A stretch of DNA of 12,727 bases, taken from contig CAKSZS010000052.1 of the NCBI GenBank assembly GCA_934525845.1, positions 1 through 12,727 on the forward strand. The letters run 5' to 3'. Position numbers and translations under genes: made by a program. The notes below the pieces were generated by a model. That model had not been told where the DNA came from and made no database searches. It saw nothing but the letters and a program-made list of their open reading frames with translations. Source of the stretch: an uncultured Faecalibacterium sp. (GTDB lineage Bacteria > Bacillota > Clostridia > Oscillospirales > Ruminococcaceae). This document shows positions 5,900 to 12,641 of this stretch, in pieces; the stretch's first letter is position 1; each line of letters starts with the position of its first letter.

Positions 5900-7671
5900 G
5901 TGCAAAAGCAAAGACAAAGCTGACCCCTGAACAGCGCAAGGCCACGCTGACCCGGGTGCTGCACAAGATCAAGCCCTATTCCCTGTTCGTGGTGTGCAGC
6001 CTGATCGTGGCGGCGGTGAGCGTCGCGGCCCAGCTGTATATCCCCATCCTCTGCGGCGACGCCATCGACAAGATGCTCGGCGTGGGCAAGGTGGACTTTC
6101 CCGGTGTGATGGCCATCGTCGTCAAGATTCTGATCGTGGCCGGTGTCGCCGCAGCGGCCCAGTGGCTGCTGAGCGTCTGCAACAACCGCATCACCTTCTC
6201 GGTAAGCCGGGACCTGCGCAACGAAGCTCTGCGCAAAATTCAGACCCTGCCCCTGTCCTATCTGGACAGCCACCCCTCCGGCGACATCGTGAGCCGCATG
6301 GTGGCGGACGTGGACACCTTCGCGGACGGCCTGCTGATGGGCTTTACCCAGCTGTTCAGCGGTGTGCTGACCATTCTGGGCACCCTGCTGTTCATGCTGA
6401 GTGAGAACGTGCCCATCACGCTGGTGGTGGTGTGCATCACCCCGCTGAGCCTGGTGGTGGCCAGCTTCCTGGCCAAGCGCAGTTACAAGTATTTCCAGGG
6501 CCAGAGCACCGTGCGCGGTGAGCAGACTGCCCTGGTCAACGAGATGATCGAGGGCCAGAAGGTCGTGCAGGCCTTCGGTCACGAGGCCGAGAGTCTGGAA
6601 GCCTTTGACGAGGTAAACGGCCGGCTGCAGGACGTGAGCCTGAAGGCCATCTTCTTCTCCAGCATGACCAACCCCGCCACCCGCTTCGTGAACAACATCG
6701 TGTACGCCGGCGTCGGCCTGGTGGGTGCGCTGTATACCGTGCGCGGCGGCATCACCATCGGCCAGCTGAGCGTCTTCCTGAGCTATGCCAACCAGTACAC
6801 CAAGCCCTTCAATGAAATTTCCGGCGTGGTCACCGAGCTGCAGAACGCTCTGGCCTGCGCGGCCCGCGTGTTCGAGCTGCTGGACGCCGACGACCAGGTG
6901 CCTGAGGCGGACAATGCCAAGGTCCTGCAGCCGGACGGCCATGTGGAACTGAAGGACGTGTCCTTCCGCTACCTGCCGGACCGCCCGCTCATCGAGGGCC
7001 TGACCCTGGACGTCAAGCCGGGCCAGCGCATCGCCATCGTCGGTCCCACCGGCTGCGGCAAGACCACCCTCATCAACCTGCTCATGCGGTTCTATGACGT
7101 GAACGGCGGCAGCATCCAGGTCTCCGGCACCGACATCCGGGACGTGACCCGTGCTTCCCTGCGCGGCAGCTACGGCATGGTGCTGCAGGACACCTGGTTG
7201 CGGGCCGGTACCGTGCGGGAGAACATTGCCTACGGCAAGCCGGACGCCAGCCTGGAAGAGGTGGTAGCCGCCGCCAAAGCGGCCCACGCCGACAGCTTCA
7301 TCCGCCGCCTGCCCGAGGGCTACGACACCGTCATCGCCGAGGACGGCGGCAACATCAGCCAGGGCCAGAAGCAGCTGCTCTGCATCGCCCGCGTGATGCT
7401 CTGCCTGCCGCCCATGCTGATTTTGGACGAGGCCACCTCCTCCATCGATACCCGCACCGAGGTGCGCATCCAGGCCGCGTTTGCCCGCATGATGCAGGGC
7501 CGCACCAGCTTCATCGTGGCGCACCGCCTGTCCACCATCCGGGAAGCGGACGTCATCCTTGTGATGAAGGACGGCCACATCGTGGAGCAGGGCAATCACG
7601 ACGAACTGCTGGCGGCAAACGGCTTCTACGCTAAGCTCTACAACAGCCAGTTCGAAGGCGTGGAGACCTGA
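5896..7671 (+). CDS. Heterodimeric ABC exporter, half-transporter with catalytic ATPase site
   Basis: The partner half-transporter, 591 residues, starting at ATG 5896 inside the end of the previous gene. A short charged N-terminus is followed by a six-helix membrane domain (about 28-320, with the coupling region RDLRNEALRKIQTLP at 105-119) and an ATPase domain. Motifs: Walker A GPTGCGKT (383-390), Q-loop VLQDTWL, signature ISQGQ (487-491) instead of LSGGQ, Walker B LILDEATSSID with the catalytic Glu at 512, and switch His 543 in VAHRLST. The weak signature here faces the weak Walker site of the first subunit. The good Walker B and His here pair with the first subunit's LSGGQ, leaving one working ATPase site per dimer. 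A drug, lipid or peptide exporter is likely; the cargo is unknown. A strong terminator follows immediately. Confidence 0.94.
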   Translation: MSAKAKTKLTPEQRKATLTRVLHKIKPYSLFVVCSLIVAAVSVAAQLYIPILCGDAIDKMLGVGKVDFPGVMAIVVKILIVAGVAAAAQWLLSVCNNRITFSVSRDLRNEALRKIQTLPLSYLDSHPSGDIVSRMVADVDTFADGLLMGFTQLFSGVLTILGTLLFMLSENVPITLVVVCITPLSLVVASFLAKRSYKYFQGQSTVRGEQTALVNEMIEGQKVVQAFGHEAESLEAFDEVNGRLQDVSLKAIFFSSMTNPATRFVNNIVYAGVGLVGALYTVRGGITIGQLSVFLSYANQYTKPFNEISGVVTELQNALACAARVFELLDADDQVPEADNAKVLQPDGHVELKDVSFRYLPDRPLIEGLTLDVKPGQRIAIVGPTGCGKTTLINLLMRFYDVNGGSIQVSGTDIRDVTRASLRGSYGMVLQDTWLRAGTVRENIAYGKPDASLEEVVAAAKAAHADSFIRRLPEGYDTVIAEDGGNISQGQKQLLCIARVMLCLPPMLILDEATSSIDTRTEVRIQAAFARMMQGRTSFIVAHRLSTIREADVILVMKDGHIVEQGNHDELLAANGFYAKLYNSQFEGVET

Positions 7672-7678
7672 GAACCGA

Positions 7679-7723
7679 AACAAAAAAGTGGGAGATGCAT
7701 TTTGCATCTCCCACTTTTTTGTT
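7679..7723. terminator. Bidirectional terminator between convergent operons
   Basis: A perfect 21-bp inverted repeat: 7679-7699 pairs with 7703-7723, with a 3-base loop, an A-run on the left and a T-run on the right. It ends the exporter operon (plus) and the acetyltransferase operon (minus), whose stop codon is at 7724-7726. Confidence 0.95.
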
Positions 7724-8269
7724 TTATAGTTCTTTCCGCATCAGCACCAGCGTCTGCCAGCCTGCGGTGCGGGAGCGGAAGCCTTTCGGGTTGCGCCCGT
7801 ACTCCACAAAGCCGCAGGTTTGATAAAGCGCAATGGCCGACGCATTCTCGGCCACCACATCCAGTTCCAGCTGTGCATAGCCCGCCTGCCGGGCACGATC
7901 GATGCAGGCTTCCGTCAGCGCCCGGCCAACGCCAAGGCCCCAGGAGTCTTTCCGAATGGCAATGCCAAATTCGGCCCGGTGCCGGAGCTTTTCCGCCCCG
8001 CCCACCGGGGAAAAGCCTGCGGTTCCCAGCACGTTTCCGTCCACCACGGCACAAATCTCAATGGAGTTCGGACTGGCGGTCACTTCCGCCAGATAGGTGC
8101 TTTCCTGTTCTTCGGTCATGTGGTTCTCGTCCGGATAGGTCAGCAGGTAATCCGTTTCCGCGTGGGTCTGATGGAACACTGCCAGCACATCCGCCCCGTC
8201 CGCGGCGGTCCCATTGCGCAGATGACAGGTGCGGCCGTCTTTCAGCGTCACCGTTTTGTTGTATTGCAT
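7724..8269 (-). CDS. GNAT-family N-acetyltransferase
   Basis: A 181-residue cytoplasmic enzyme expected to move an acetyl group from acetyl-CoA to an amine. The central strand is HRAEFGIAI (97-105). It is followed by the acetyl-CoA loop KDSWGLGVGRAL (107-118), a form of the R/Q-x-x-G-x-G/A motif, and helix TEACIDRARQAG. The C-terminal part LELDVVAENASAIALYQTCGF (135-154) is the family's typical strand plus ALYxxxGF helix. The start ATG 8269 is chosen for AAAGGAG seven bases upstream; a frame extension to 8296 would overlap the gene before it. It is the last gene of a three-gene operon, 19 bases after the trigger-factor-like gene. The acceptor substrate is unknown. Confidence 0.92.
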   Translation of the reverse strand: MQYNKTVTLKDGRTCHLRNGTAADGADVLAVFHQTHAETDYLLTYPDENHMTEEQESTYLAEVTASPNSIEICAVVDGNVLGTAGFSPVGGAEKLRHRAEFGIAIRKDSWGLGVGRALTEACIDRARQAGYAQLELDVVAENASAIALYQTCGFVEYGRNPKGFRSRTAGWQTLVLMRKEL

Positions 8270-8288
8270 TGAGTTTCTCCTTTTTGTA

Positions 8289-9239
8289 TCACGCATTGGC
8301 CAGTTCCTGCACCACCGGCTCTTCCGGCGGCGGGGTCAGGGTGGAATGTGCCACCACAAAAGCCGATGCCTTTTCCCGTGCCAGGCGCTGCCGCACCTTG
8401 CGGGCATCGTTGGCCGGGAAGGTGCGCTCGCCGTCCAGCTGTTCGTTCCAGTGGTCCAGCGCTGCCTGCACCTCGGCGTCGGTGGGCTGCAGGCCCTCCT
8501 GCTCCGCCACCAGCAGCAGGCCCAGCCAGCTGCGCAGTTTGCATTCCGCCTGCTGGTGCAGCCAGACCCGGAACTCTTCCACGGTCTGCCCGCGCACCTT
8601 GAGGAACTGGTCAAAATTGACCCCGTTGGCCTGCAGGCTCAGGTTGAACTGCCGCTGCTCGGCGAAGTAGTTGCCCGCCACCAACTGCTTGGGCAGCGGG
8701 CCGGTCACCTCGTCGCCCAGCTGCCAGACCAGCTCCTTTTCCGCCCGGGCGCGGGCCTGGGCACAGCGCTGGGCATAGATCTCCCGGGTCACCTGCCGGC
8801 GCAAAGTGCGCTTGCCCTCAGCGTCTGCGGCGCGGTCCTCATCGCCATGATGGCGGTTGATCTCCAGTTCAATGGTCAGCTGCCGGATGGGGTGCGGCTC
8901 CACAGCCTGCACAAAGCCGGTGCAGCGCCCCAGCGTCAGCGGCGGCAGGGCGTAGAACTGCGCCCCGGCCCGGAAGCCCTCGGCTCGGTTCACCGCCAGC
9001 AGCTGAAAATCCGGGTCCGTTACCGGCACAAGCTTCTGGTTTTCCACAAGCTCCTGATAGACGGTCGAAAACTGTTCCAGAATGACCCGGTTCACTGCCG
9101 CCGTCACCAGGTCGGCTTCCTCCTGCGATGCACCCGCCGCCGTTTCTGCGGCAATGGCGGCTTCCAGGTCGTCCGCCCCGGCGGTGAACACCAACCGGCA
9201 GTCCCCCGGCTCCGCCATGCCAAAATGTTCAAGCTTCAT
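8289..9239 (-). CDS. Trigger-factor-like protein lacking the PPIase domain and ribosome loop
   Basis: A 316-residue soluble protein that lines up with the two ends of trigger factor, the ribosome-bound folding chaperone. Residues about 14-33 (RLVFTAGADDLEAAIAAE) match the first strand and helix of the N-domain. Residues 46-115 match its later part (helix, then VPVTDPDF and LPPLTLGRCTGFV, like the PxxxxGxYKGL region). Residues about 140-300 match the C-terminal arm domain (LPKQLVAGNYFAEQRQFNLS; NGVNFDQFLKVRGQTVEEFR; AEQEGLQPTDAEV). Canonical trigger factor is about 430-450 residues. Missing here are the GFRxGKxP ribosome-docking loop (about residues 34-40) and the whole FKBP-type isomerase domain. 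The start ATG 9239 follows AGGGGGAG. It lies 16 bases after the DUF3592 gene in one operon. It is probably a chaperone not docked to ribosomes, or a paralog with a new role; both are inferred, from remembered alignments. Confidence 0.72.
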   Translation of the reverse strand: MKLEHFGMAEPGDCRLVFTAGADDLEAAIAAETAAGASQEEADLVTAAVNRVILEQFSTVYQELVENQKLVPVTDPDFQLLAVNRAEGFRAGAQFYALPPLTLGRCTGFVQAVEPHPIRQLTIELEINRHHGDEDRAADAEGKRTLRRQVTREIYAQRCAQARARAEKELVWQLGDEVTGPLPKQLVAGNYFAEQRQFNLSLQANGVNFDQFLKVRGQTVEEFRVWLHQQAECKLRSWLGLLLVAEQEGLQPTDAEVQAALDHWNEQLDGERTFPANDARKVRQRLAREKASAFVVAHSTLTPPPEEPVVQELANA

Positions 9240-9255
9240 GTCGCTTCTCCCCCTC

Positions 9256-9630
9256 TCAGACCATCAGGCCGACCATCAGCACCAGCAGGGCCACGCCGAT
9301 GCCCGCATACAGAATTTCCGCTCCCAGCACCGAACGGTCGCCCTCCACATACATCTGCTCCAGGTCGTCCGGGTCGTAATAGAGAGTTACCGTGCTGCCC
9401 TCGGCAAAGGCCCTGCCCTTGGCGGGCTTCGGGTACTGCAGCCGGTGGCTGCCGCCTGCCGTGGCGAATTCCAGCACATAGGCCGCGCCGTCCCGGCTCT
9501 GTACGGTGCCCGCGACCCGGGCTTCCACCCGGGTGCCCTGCGCCGCCAGCCTGCGCCGCCGCCGCACACTGCGCAGCGCCATGTAGAACATCAGGCACGC
9601 GCCCAGCAGAAAAATCAGAACATTGAACAT
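9256..9630 (-). CDS. DUF3592-type small membrane protein
   Basis: A 124-residue protein with a transmembrane helix at each end: FNVLIFLLGACLMFYMAL (2-19), followed by a basic RRRRR cluster (23-27), and ILYAGIGVALLVLMVGLMV (106-124). The middle is a small beta domain (GTRVEARVAGTV ... YVLEFATAGGSHRLQYP ... GSTVTLYYDPDD), which is the DUF3592 pattern with its closing YYDP motif. The function of the family is unknown. The start ATG 9630 is chosen for GAGGG at a good spacing and because the hydrophobic helix follows at once; the frame is open further upstream (to 9741) but that would precede the predicted transcript start near 9678. It is the first gene of the operon that continues into the trigger-factor-like and acetyltransferase genes. 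Confidence 0.8.
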   Translation of the reverse strand: MFNVLIFLLGACLMFYMALRSVRRRRRLAAQGTRVEARVAGTVQSRDGAAYVLEFATAGGSHRLQYPKPAKGRAFAEGSTVTLYYDPDDLEQMYVEGDRSVLGAEILYAGIGVALLVLMVGLMV

Positions 9631-9684
9631 TGTCGTTTCCCTCATTTCGTTGTCGTGCAGACTCCGGTCTGCCGCATAGCTTTT

Positions 9685-9690
9685 ATTGTA
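9685..9690 (-). promoter_or_regulatory. Extended -10 promoter of the DUF3592 operon
   Basis: On the minus strand TGG-TACAAT, with the TGn extension, lies about 55 bases before the ATG at 9630. No good -35 is visible. It is divergent from the tRNA-Leu promoter about 95 bases away. Confidence 0.5.
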
Positions 9691-9782
9691 CCATATTCTG
9701 CCGATTTTTTCGCCCCGCCGGGCCTGTACGGAGTGCAACAACTTTTGCGAAAAAATTTGTCAGAAAAATTTAAAAAGAAGGG

Positions 9783-9810
9783 TTGACATTCTTCGCATAT
9801 CTGGTATAAT
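9783..9810 (+). promoter_or_regulatory. Promoter of tRNA-Leu
   Basis: TTGACA (9783-9788), 16-base spacer, TATAAT (9805-9810), with TGG before the -10. Both boxes are perfect, as expected for a stable-RNA gene. The transcript should start near 9817, about 38 bases before the mature tRNA. Confidence 0.88.
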
Positions 9811-9854
9811 AACTATCGTTCCGAGCGGCACAGCTCACGAACATAACAGAATAT

Positions 9855-9941
9855 GCGGATATGGCGGAATTGGCAGACGCGTTAGATTCAGGTTCTAATC
9901 GGGGCAACTCGGTGGAGGTTCAAGTCCTCTTATCCGCACCA
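9855..9941 (+). tRNA. tRNA-Leu (anticodon CAG)
   Basis: An 87-base class II tRNA reading CUG codons. The acceptor stem is GCGGATA (9855-9861) with TATCCGC (9931-9937), then discriminator A and an encoded CCA (9939-9941). The anticodon loop TTCAGGT is closed by TTAGA/TCTAA, giving CAG at 9889-9891. The long variable arm (TCGGGGCAACTCGG region) and the T-loop GGTTCAAGTCC are present. The D-arm has the usual GGCAGACGC. It stands alone, with its own promoter and terminator. CUG is plainly a favoured leucine codon in the neighbouring high-GC genes. Confidence 0.96.
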
Positions 9942-9948
9942 AACAATG

Positions 9949-9992
9949 AAAATCCGAACCTTTTCTCGATAGGAGAAGGGTTCGGATTTTTT
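9949..9992 (+). terminator. Terminator of tRNA-Leu
   Basis: AAAATCCGAACC (9949-9960) pairs perfectly with GGTTCGGATTTT (9979-9990). The stem is extended inward by TTCTC/GAGAA across a bulge and followed by further T residues (to 9992). Confidence 0.92.
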
Positions 9993-10013
9993 GTGTTCTT
10001 CGGAAATGAGAAT

Positions 10014-10105
10014 GCCGCGGTTGCGCAGCAATGAAAGCCCCAGTGGGGCTTTTAAGCGGCAGAGCGGTCTTGCGCCAGCAAGATGGAGGGGCCCCGCCCC
10101 GACAA
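10014..10105. other. Hairpin-rich intergenic element upstream of the DUF6061-like gene
   Basis: Within about 90 bases there are five paired segments. GCCGC (10014-10018) pairs with GCGGC (10056-10060) and encloses TTGC-gca-GCAA (10021-10031) and AAAGCCCC-agt-GGGGCTTTT (10034-10053), which is a three-way junction layout. Then come TCTTGC-gcca-GCAAGA (10068-10083) and a GGGGC/GCCCC stem (within 10089-10100). The second hairpin with a TTGCGC core repeats part of the first half. It may be a structured RNA or a dispersed repeat; the 10034-10053 stem with four T's could also act as a weak terminator. A 66-codon frame (9991-10191) across it looks accidental. Confidence 0.45.
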
Positions 10106-10129
10106 GCTCCGGCTCATTCCAAACGGCTG

Positions 10130-10206
10130 TGTGTCCAAAACCTTATCAGAAGAACCGTATCACGAAAGTTACAACTGTAAAGGTGCCGTAAGGCAGAAGG
10201 GACACA
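10130..10206 (+). promoter_or_regulatory. Possible structured 5' leader of the DUF6061-like gene
   Basis: Nested pairings lead up to the start codon: TGTGTCC (10130-10136) with GGACACA (10200-10206), and inside it CCTTA (10141-10145) with TAAGG (10189-10193), plus a small TTAC-aact-GTAA stem. The outer helix shares two G residues with the Shine-Dalgarno AGAAGGG (10195-10201). No clear sigma-A promoter was found between the tRNA terminator and this leader. Confidence 0.4.
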
Positions 10207-10209
10207 AAC

Positions 10210-10461
10210 ATGAAGTACGATGCAAGAGCCTGCAAATTCAACATGGATACCGGTTGCGTGGAGCTGCTGCTCCGGGATGGGAGAAAAATTTCCATCAATC
10301 GCACCGGAGTCGAGGATGCGCTGGATGTTACCATGGTGCAGAGGTCGGAGTTGGATTATCTCATCTATAATGACCTTCTAGGTTATGCGGATTTAATCCT
10401 GAATGGTGACCCGGAGAAATATTTGAAGAATGTGGCCGGGAGCCATGGGTTGGAAATCTGA
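10210..10461 (+). CDS. DUF6061-like small protein
   Basis: An 83-residue soluble protein, starting at ATG 10210 after AGAAGGG (10195-10201). The N-terminal half (CKFNMDTGCVELLLRDGRKIS) reads as a two-strand beta unit. The C-terminal half has the strongly patterned segments QRSELDYLIYNDLLGYADLI and LNGDPEKYLK, which I recognise from small conserved proteins of gut Clostridia labelled DUF6061. I know of no function for the family. It has no membrane segment or signal peptide. It stands between the tRNA-Leu gene and the potassium transporter genes, with a structured leader upstream and its own terminator. Codon use is less GC-rich than in the genes to the left. Family recall is from memory; coding status is well supported by the Shine-Dalgarno and terminator. 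Confidence 0.78.
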   Translation: MKYDARACKFNMDTGCVELLLRDGRKISINRTGVEDALDVTMVQRSELDYLIYNDLLGYADLILNGDPEKYLKNVAGSHGLEI

Positions 10462-10467
10462 ATAAAT

Positions 10468-10515
10468 GCTGGACATTACCGTTTATGAGCTGGTGATGTC
10501 CGGCTTCTTTGTTTT
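10468..10515 (+). terminator. Terminator of the DUF6061-like gene
   Basis: GCTGGACATTACC (10468-10480) pairs over 13 positions with GGTGATGTCCGGC (10492-10504), with two G-U pairs, and is followed by TTCTTTGTTTT (10505-10515). It starts seven bases after the stop codon. Confidence 0.85.
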
Positions 10516-10540
10516 GGGTAATCAATTTTAATGGAATCTT

Positions 10541-10546
10541 TATACT
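10541..10546 (+). promoter_or_regulatory. Possible -10 box of the ktrBA operon
   Basis: TATACT, one base from consensus. No good -35 lies 16-18 bases upstream, so the site is tentative. A start near 10553 would place the whole 10565-10617 hairpin in the leader. Confidence 0.35.
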
Positions 10547-10564
10547 TCTACAGTTTTCTTTACG

Positions 10565-10617
10565 GCTCCTTTATCTATTCCATGCTAATCTTTATGCACA
10601 CGGATAGGTAAAGGAGC
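10565..10617 (+). promoter_or_regulatory. Ribosome-binding-site-sequestering hairpin ahead of ktrB
   Basis: A continuous 16-bp stem (14 Watson-Crick pairs, two G-U): 10565-10580 (GCTCCTTTATCTATTC) with 10602-10617 (GGATAGGTAAAGGAGC), with a 21-base loop. The right arm contains the whole Shine-Dalgarno AAAGGAG (10610-10616), and the ATG follows five bases later. Folded, it should block ribosome entry. As DNA, the same dyad could be an operator. Confidence 0.65.
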
Positions 10618-10621
10618 TTTT

Positions 10622-11959
10622 ATGATTCAATATCCTCGTTACAAGCGGCACCGCTTTTCTTCTTTTCAGGTCATTATTGCAGGTTTTGCAGCAGTTGATC
10701 TGGTGGGTGCGTTGCTTCTGATGCTTCCGATCGCTGCACAGCAGCGGTGCGTCACACCGTTCCATGAGGCGCTGTTTACTTCCACCTCCGCCCTTTGCGT
10801 GACCGGACTTGTGGTTCAGGATACCGGCAGCTACTGGTCGGCTTTTGGGCAAAGTGTGATCCTTCTTCTGATCCAGATCGGAGGATTGGGTGTCATTACA
10901 GTGGGTGCTGCCTTCGCGTTGCTTTCCGGGCGAAAGATCTCCCTCAAGCAGCGCAGCACAATGCAGGAAGCTACTGCTGCCCCACAGATGGGCGGCATCG
11001 TGCGGCTGACAGGCTTCATTCTTCGCATCACCACCCTGTTTGAATTGGTCGGTGCTGCACTGCTGCTGCCGACGTTTTGTGCCGATTATGGTTTGCGCGG
11101 GATCTGGTATGCACTGTTTCATTCCATTTCGGCGTTCTGTAATGCCGGTTTTGACCTGCTGGGAACAGAGGGGGCAAAATTTGTTTCGCTGACACAGTAT
11201 GCAGACGATCCGTTGCTTACCACAGTGATCGCTGCCCTGATCATCTTTGGCGGCCTCGGTTTTCTGACATGGGAGGATATCTGTGTTCATCGCTTCCAAT
11301 TCCACCGGTATCGAATGCAGAGCAAGGTGATCCTTGTCACAACCGCAATTCTTCTGGTGCTGCCAGCATTGTACTTCTATTTTTATGAATTTACATCGGG
11401 TTCTGTTTCGCAGCGGATTCTATTGGCAATGTTCCAATCCGTTACACCCCGTACTGCCGGTTTTAACACTGCTGATCTTTCTGCAATGGGCAGTGCCTCG
11501 CAGGCTTTGATGGTGGTTCTGATGCTGTTGGGCGGTTCGCCCGGCTCTACGGCAGGCGGCATGAAAACCACAACGCTTGCTGTTCTGTTGGCTAATATGT
11601 GGGCGACCTTTCGCCGCAGAGAAGATGCCGAATTTTTCGGGCGGCGGATCGATGGTGCTGCTGTCAAAAATGCTGCTACGATCGTGGGAATGTATCTGAC
11701 ACTGTTCTTTCTGGGAGCGTTTGTGATCTCGACAGCTGAGCAGCTTCCGATGTCGGTCTGCCTGTATGAAACTGCATCGGCAGTGGCAACGGTGGGGTTG
11801 ACACTGGGCATCACGCCGCATCTGGGAATGCTGTCACAGGGGATCCTGATTGCCTTGATGTTCCTTGGCCGTGTCGGAGGACTGACTCTTATTTATGCGG
11901 CATTTGGCAGCAGCCCTGCTCATTCGCGTTTGCCACAGGAAAAAATTGCGATTGGATAA
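10622..11959 (+). CDS. ktrB: Potassium uptake channel subunit KtrB (TrkH/Ktr family)
   Basis: The membrane subunit of a Ktr-type K+ uptake system, 445 residues, the usual length for KtrB and shorter than TrkH. It has the four-repeat channel layout, each repeat with a pore loop: CVTGL (59-63), CNAGF (173-177), RTAGF (277-281) and ATVGL (389-393). The Gly of each forms the selectivity filter. The intramembrane gate loop GGSPGSTAGGMKTTT (304-318) and the Arg of GRVGG (416-420) are also present. The start ATG 10622 follows AAAGGAG, which is buried in a leader hairpin. ktrA follows after 16 bases, so the pair is one operon. Codon use is clearly lower in GC than in the exporter genes (a sample line counted 53% against 70%). 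The naming as Ktr rather than Trk rests mainly on the single-RCK partner. Confidence 0.92.
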   Translation: MIQYPRYKRHRFSSFQVIIAGFAAVDLVGALLLMLPIAAQQRCVTPFHEALFTSTSALCVTGLVVQDTGSYWSAFGQSVILLLIQIGGLGVITVGAAFALLSGRKISLKQRSTMQEATAAPQMGGIVRLTGFILRITTLFELVGAALLLPTFCADYGLRGIWYALFHSISAFCNAGFDLLGTEGAKFVSLTQYADDPLLTTVIAALIIFGGLGFLTWEDICVHRFQFHRYRMQSKVILVTTAILLVLPALYFYFYEFTSGSVSQRILLAMFQSVTPRTAGFNTADLSAMGSASQALMVVLMLLGGSPGSTAGGMKTTTLAVLLANMWATFRRREDAEFFGRRIDGAAVKNAATIVGMYLTLFFLGAFVISTAEQLPMSVCLYETASAVATVGLTLGITPHLGMLSQGILIALMFLGRVGGLTLIYAAFGSSPAHSRLPQEKIAIG

Positions 11960-11975
11960 AGGAGAGAATACGAGC

Positions 11976-12623
11976 ATGAAAACCATTCTTTTGATTGGCC
12001 TTGGCCGCTTTGGCCGTCATATTGCACAGGAATTGAATCAACTGGGTCATCAGGTCATGGCGATCGACAACAACGAAGACCGTGTGAATGCGGTATTGTC
12101 CTATGTGACGAACGCACAGATCGGTGACAGCACCAGCGAATACTTTCTGCGCTCTCTTGGCGTTGGAAACTTTGATGTTTGCATCGTGACCATCGGCAGT
12201 GATTTCCAGAGTTCGCTGGAAACGACATCGCTGCTCAAGGAACTGGGTGCAAAGTTTGTGGTCTCCCGTGCCGAGCGGGATGTACAAGCCAAGTTCCTGC
12301 TGCGCAATGGTGCTGATGAAGTGGTCTACCCGGAAAAGCAGCTGGCAAAGTGGGCGGCGATCCGATACAGCTCCGAGCACATTCTGGATTACATTGAACT
12401 GCAGGACGACCATGCCATCATGGAAGTGACCATTCCGCCGGAATGGATTGACCGCACGATTGGAGAAGTCAATATCCGAAAAAAATATAACATCAATATT
12501 CTCGCTCTGAAAAAGGACGGAAAGCTCGATATGAACATTACGCCGGATACGCAGCTGTGTCAGGATGAAAGTATGCTGGTGTTGGGGAAATACGGCTCAA
12601 TTCAGAAATGTTTCCGGCTCTAA
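11976..12623 (+). CDS. ktrA: Potassium uptake regulatory subunit KtrA (RCK domain protein)
   Basis: A cytoplasmic gating ring subunit of the KtrAB K+ system, 215 residues, with a single RCK unit as in KtrA (TrkA proteins have two). The N-terminal Rossmann fold shows GLGRFG (8-13), acidic Asp 31 at the end of the second strand, and the conserved AQIGDST segment (48-53). It binds ATP/ADP or NAD(H) in this family. The C-terminal RCK_C domain (about 137-215) includes VTIPPEWIDRTIGEVNIRKK and closes with ESMLVLGKYGSI; in Firmicutes this domain often binds cyclic di-AMP, which shuts the channel. ATG 11976 is chosen over an in-frame ATG at 11895 because AAAGGAG lies just ahead, the earlier start would overlap ktrB by 65 bases, and GLGRFG must lie near the N-terminus. 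Confidence 0.93.
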   Translation: MKTILLIGLGRFGRHIAQELNQLGHQVMAIDNNEDRVNAVLSYVTNAQIGDSTSEYFLRSLGVGNFDVCIVTIGSDFQSSLETTSLLKELGAKFVVSRAERDVQAKFLLRNGADEVVYPEKQLAKWAAIRYSSEHILDYIELQDDHAIMEVTIPPEWIDRTIGEVNIRKKYNINILALKKDGKLDMNITPDTQLCQDESMLVLGKYGSIQKCFRL

Positions 12624-12641
12624 AAAGATAGGACGAATCGT

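Noticed and set aside
5860..7707. A 615-codon minus-strand frame opposite the second exporter gene
   Set aside because: Same reason: antisense to a clear ABC half-transporter, crossing its terminator, with a His/Ala/Gln-rich product without domains.
8229..9626. A 465-codon plus-strand frame opposite the trigger-factor-like and DUF3592 genes
   Set aside because: It spans two genes and their start regions on the other strand, and the end is Pro/Arg-rich noise. The minus-strand genes have Shine-Dalgarno sites and operon spacing.
9991..10191. A 66-codon frame across the hairpin-rich gap after tRNA-Leu
   Set aside because: No proper Shine-Dalgarno, Ser/Arg/Pro-rich product, and the sequence is better explained by paired RNA segments. 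It could be reconsidered if conserved as protein.
10541..10621. Cyclic di-AMP (ydaO-type) riboswitch ahead of ktrB
   Set aside because: The leader is only about 70-80 bases and holds a single long hairpin. The ydaO-type aptamer is larger and multi-helical, and its conserved core was not recognised.
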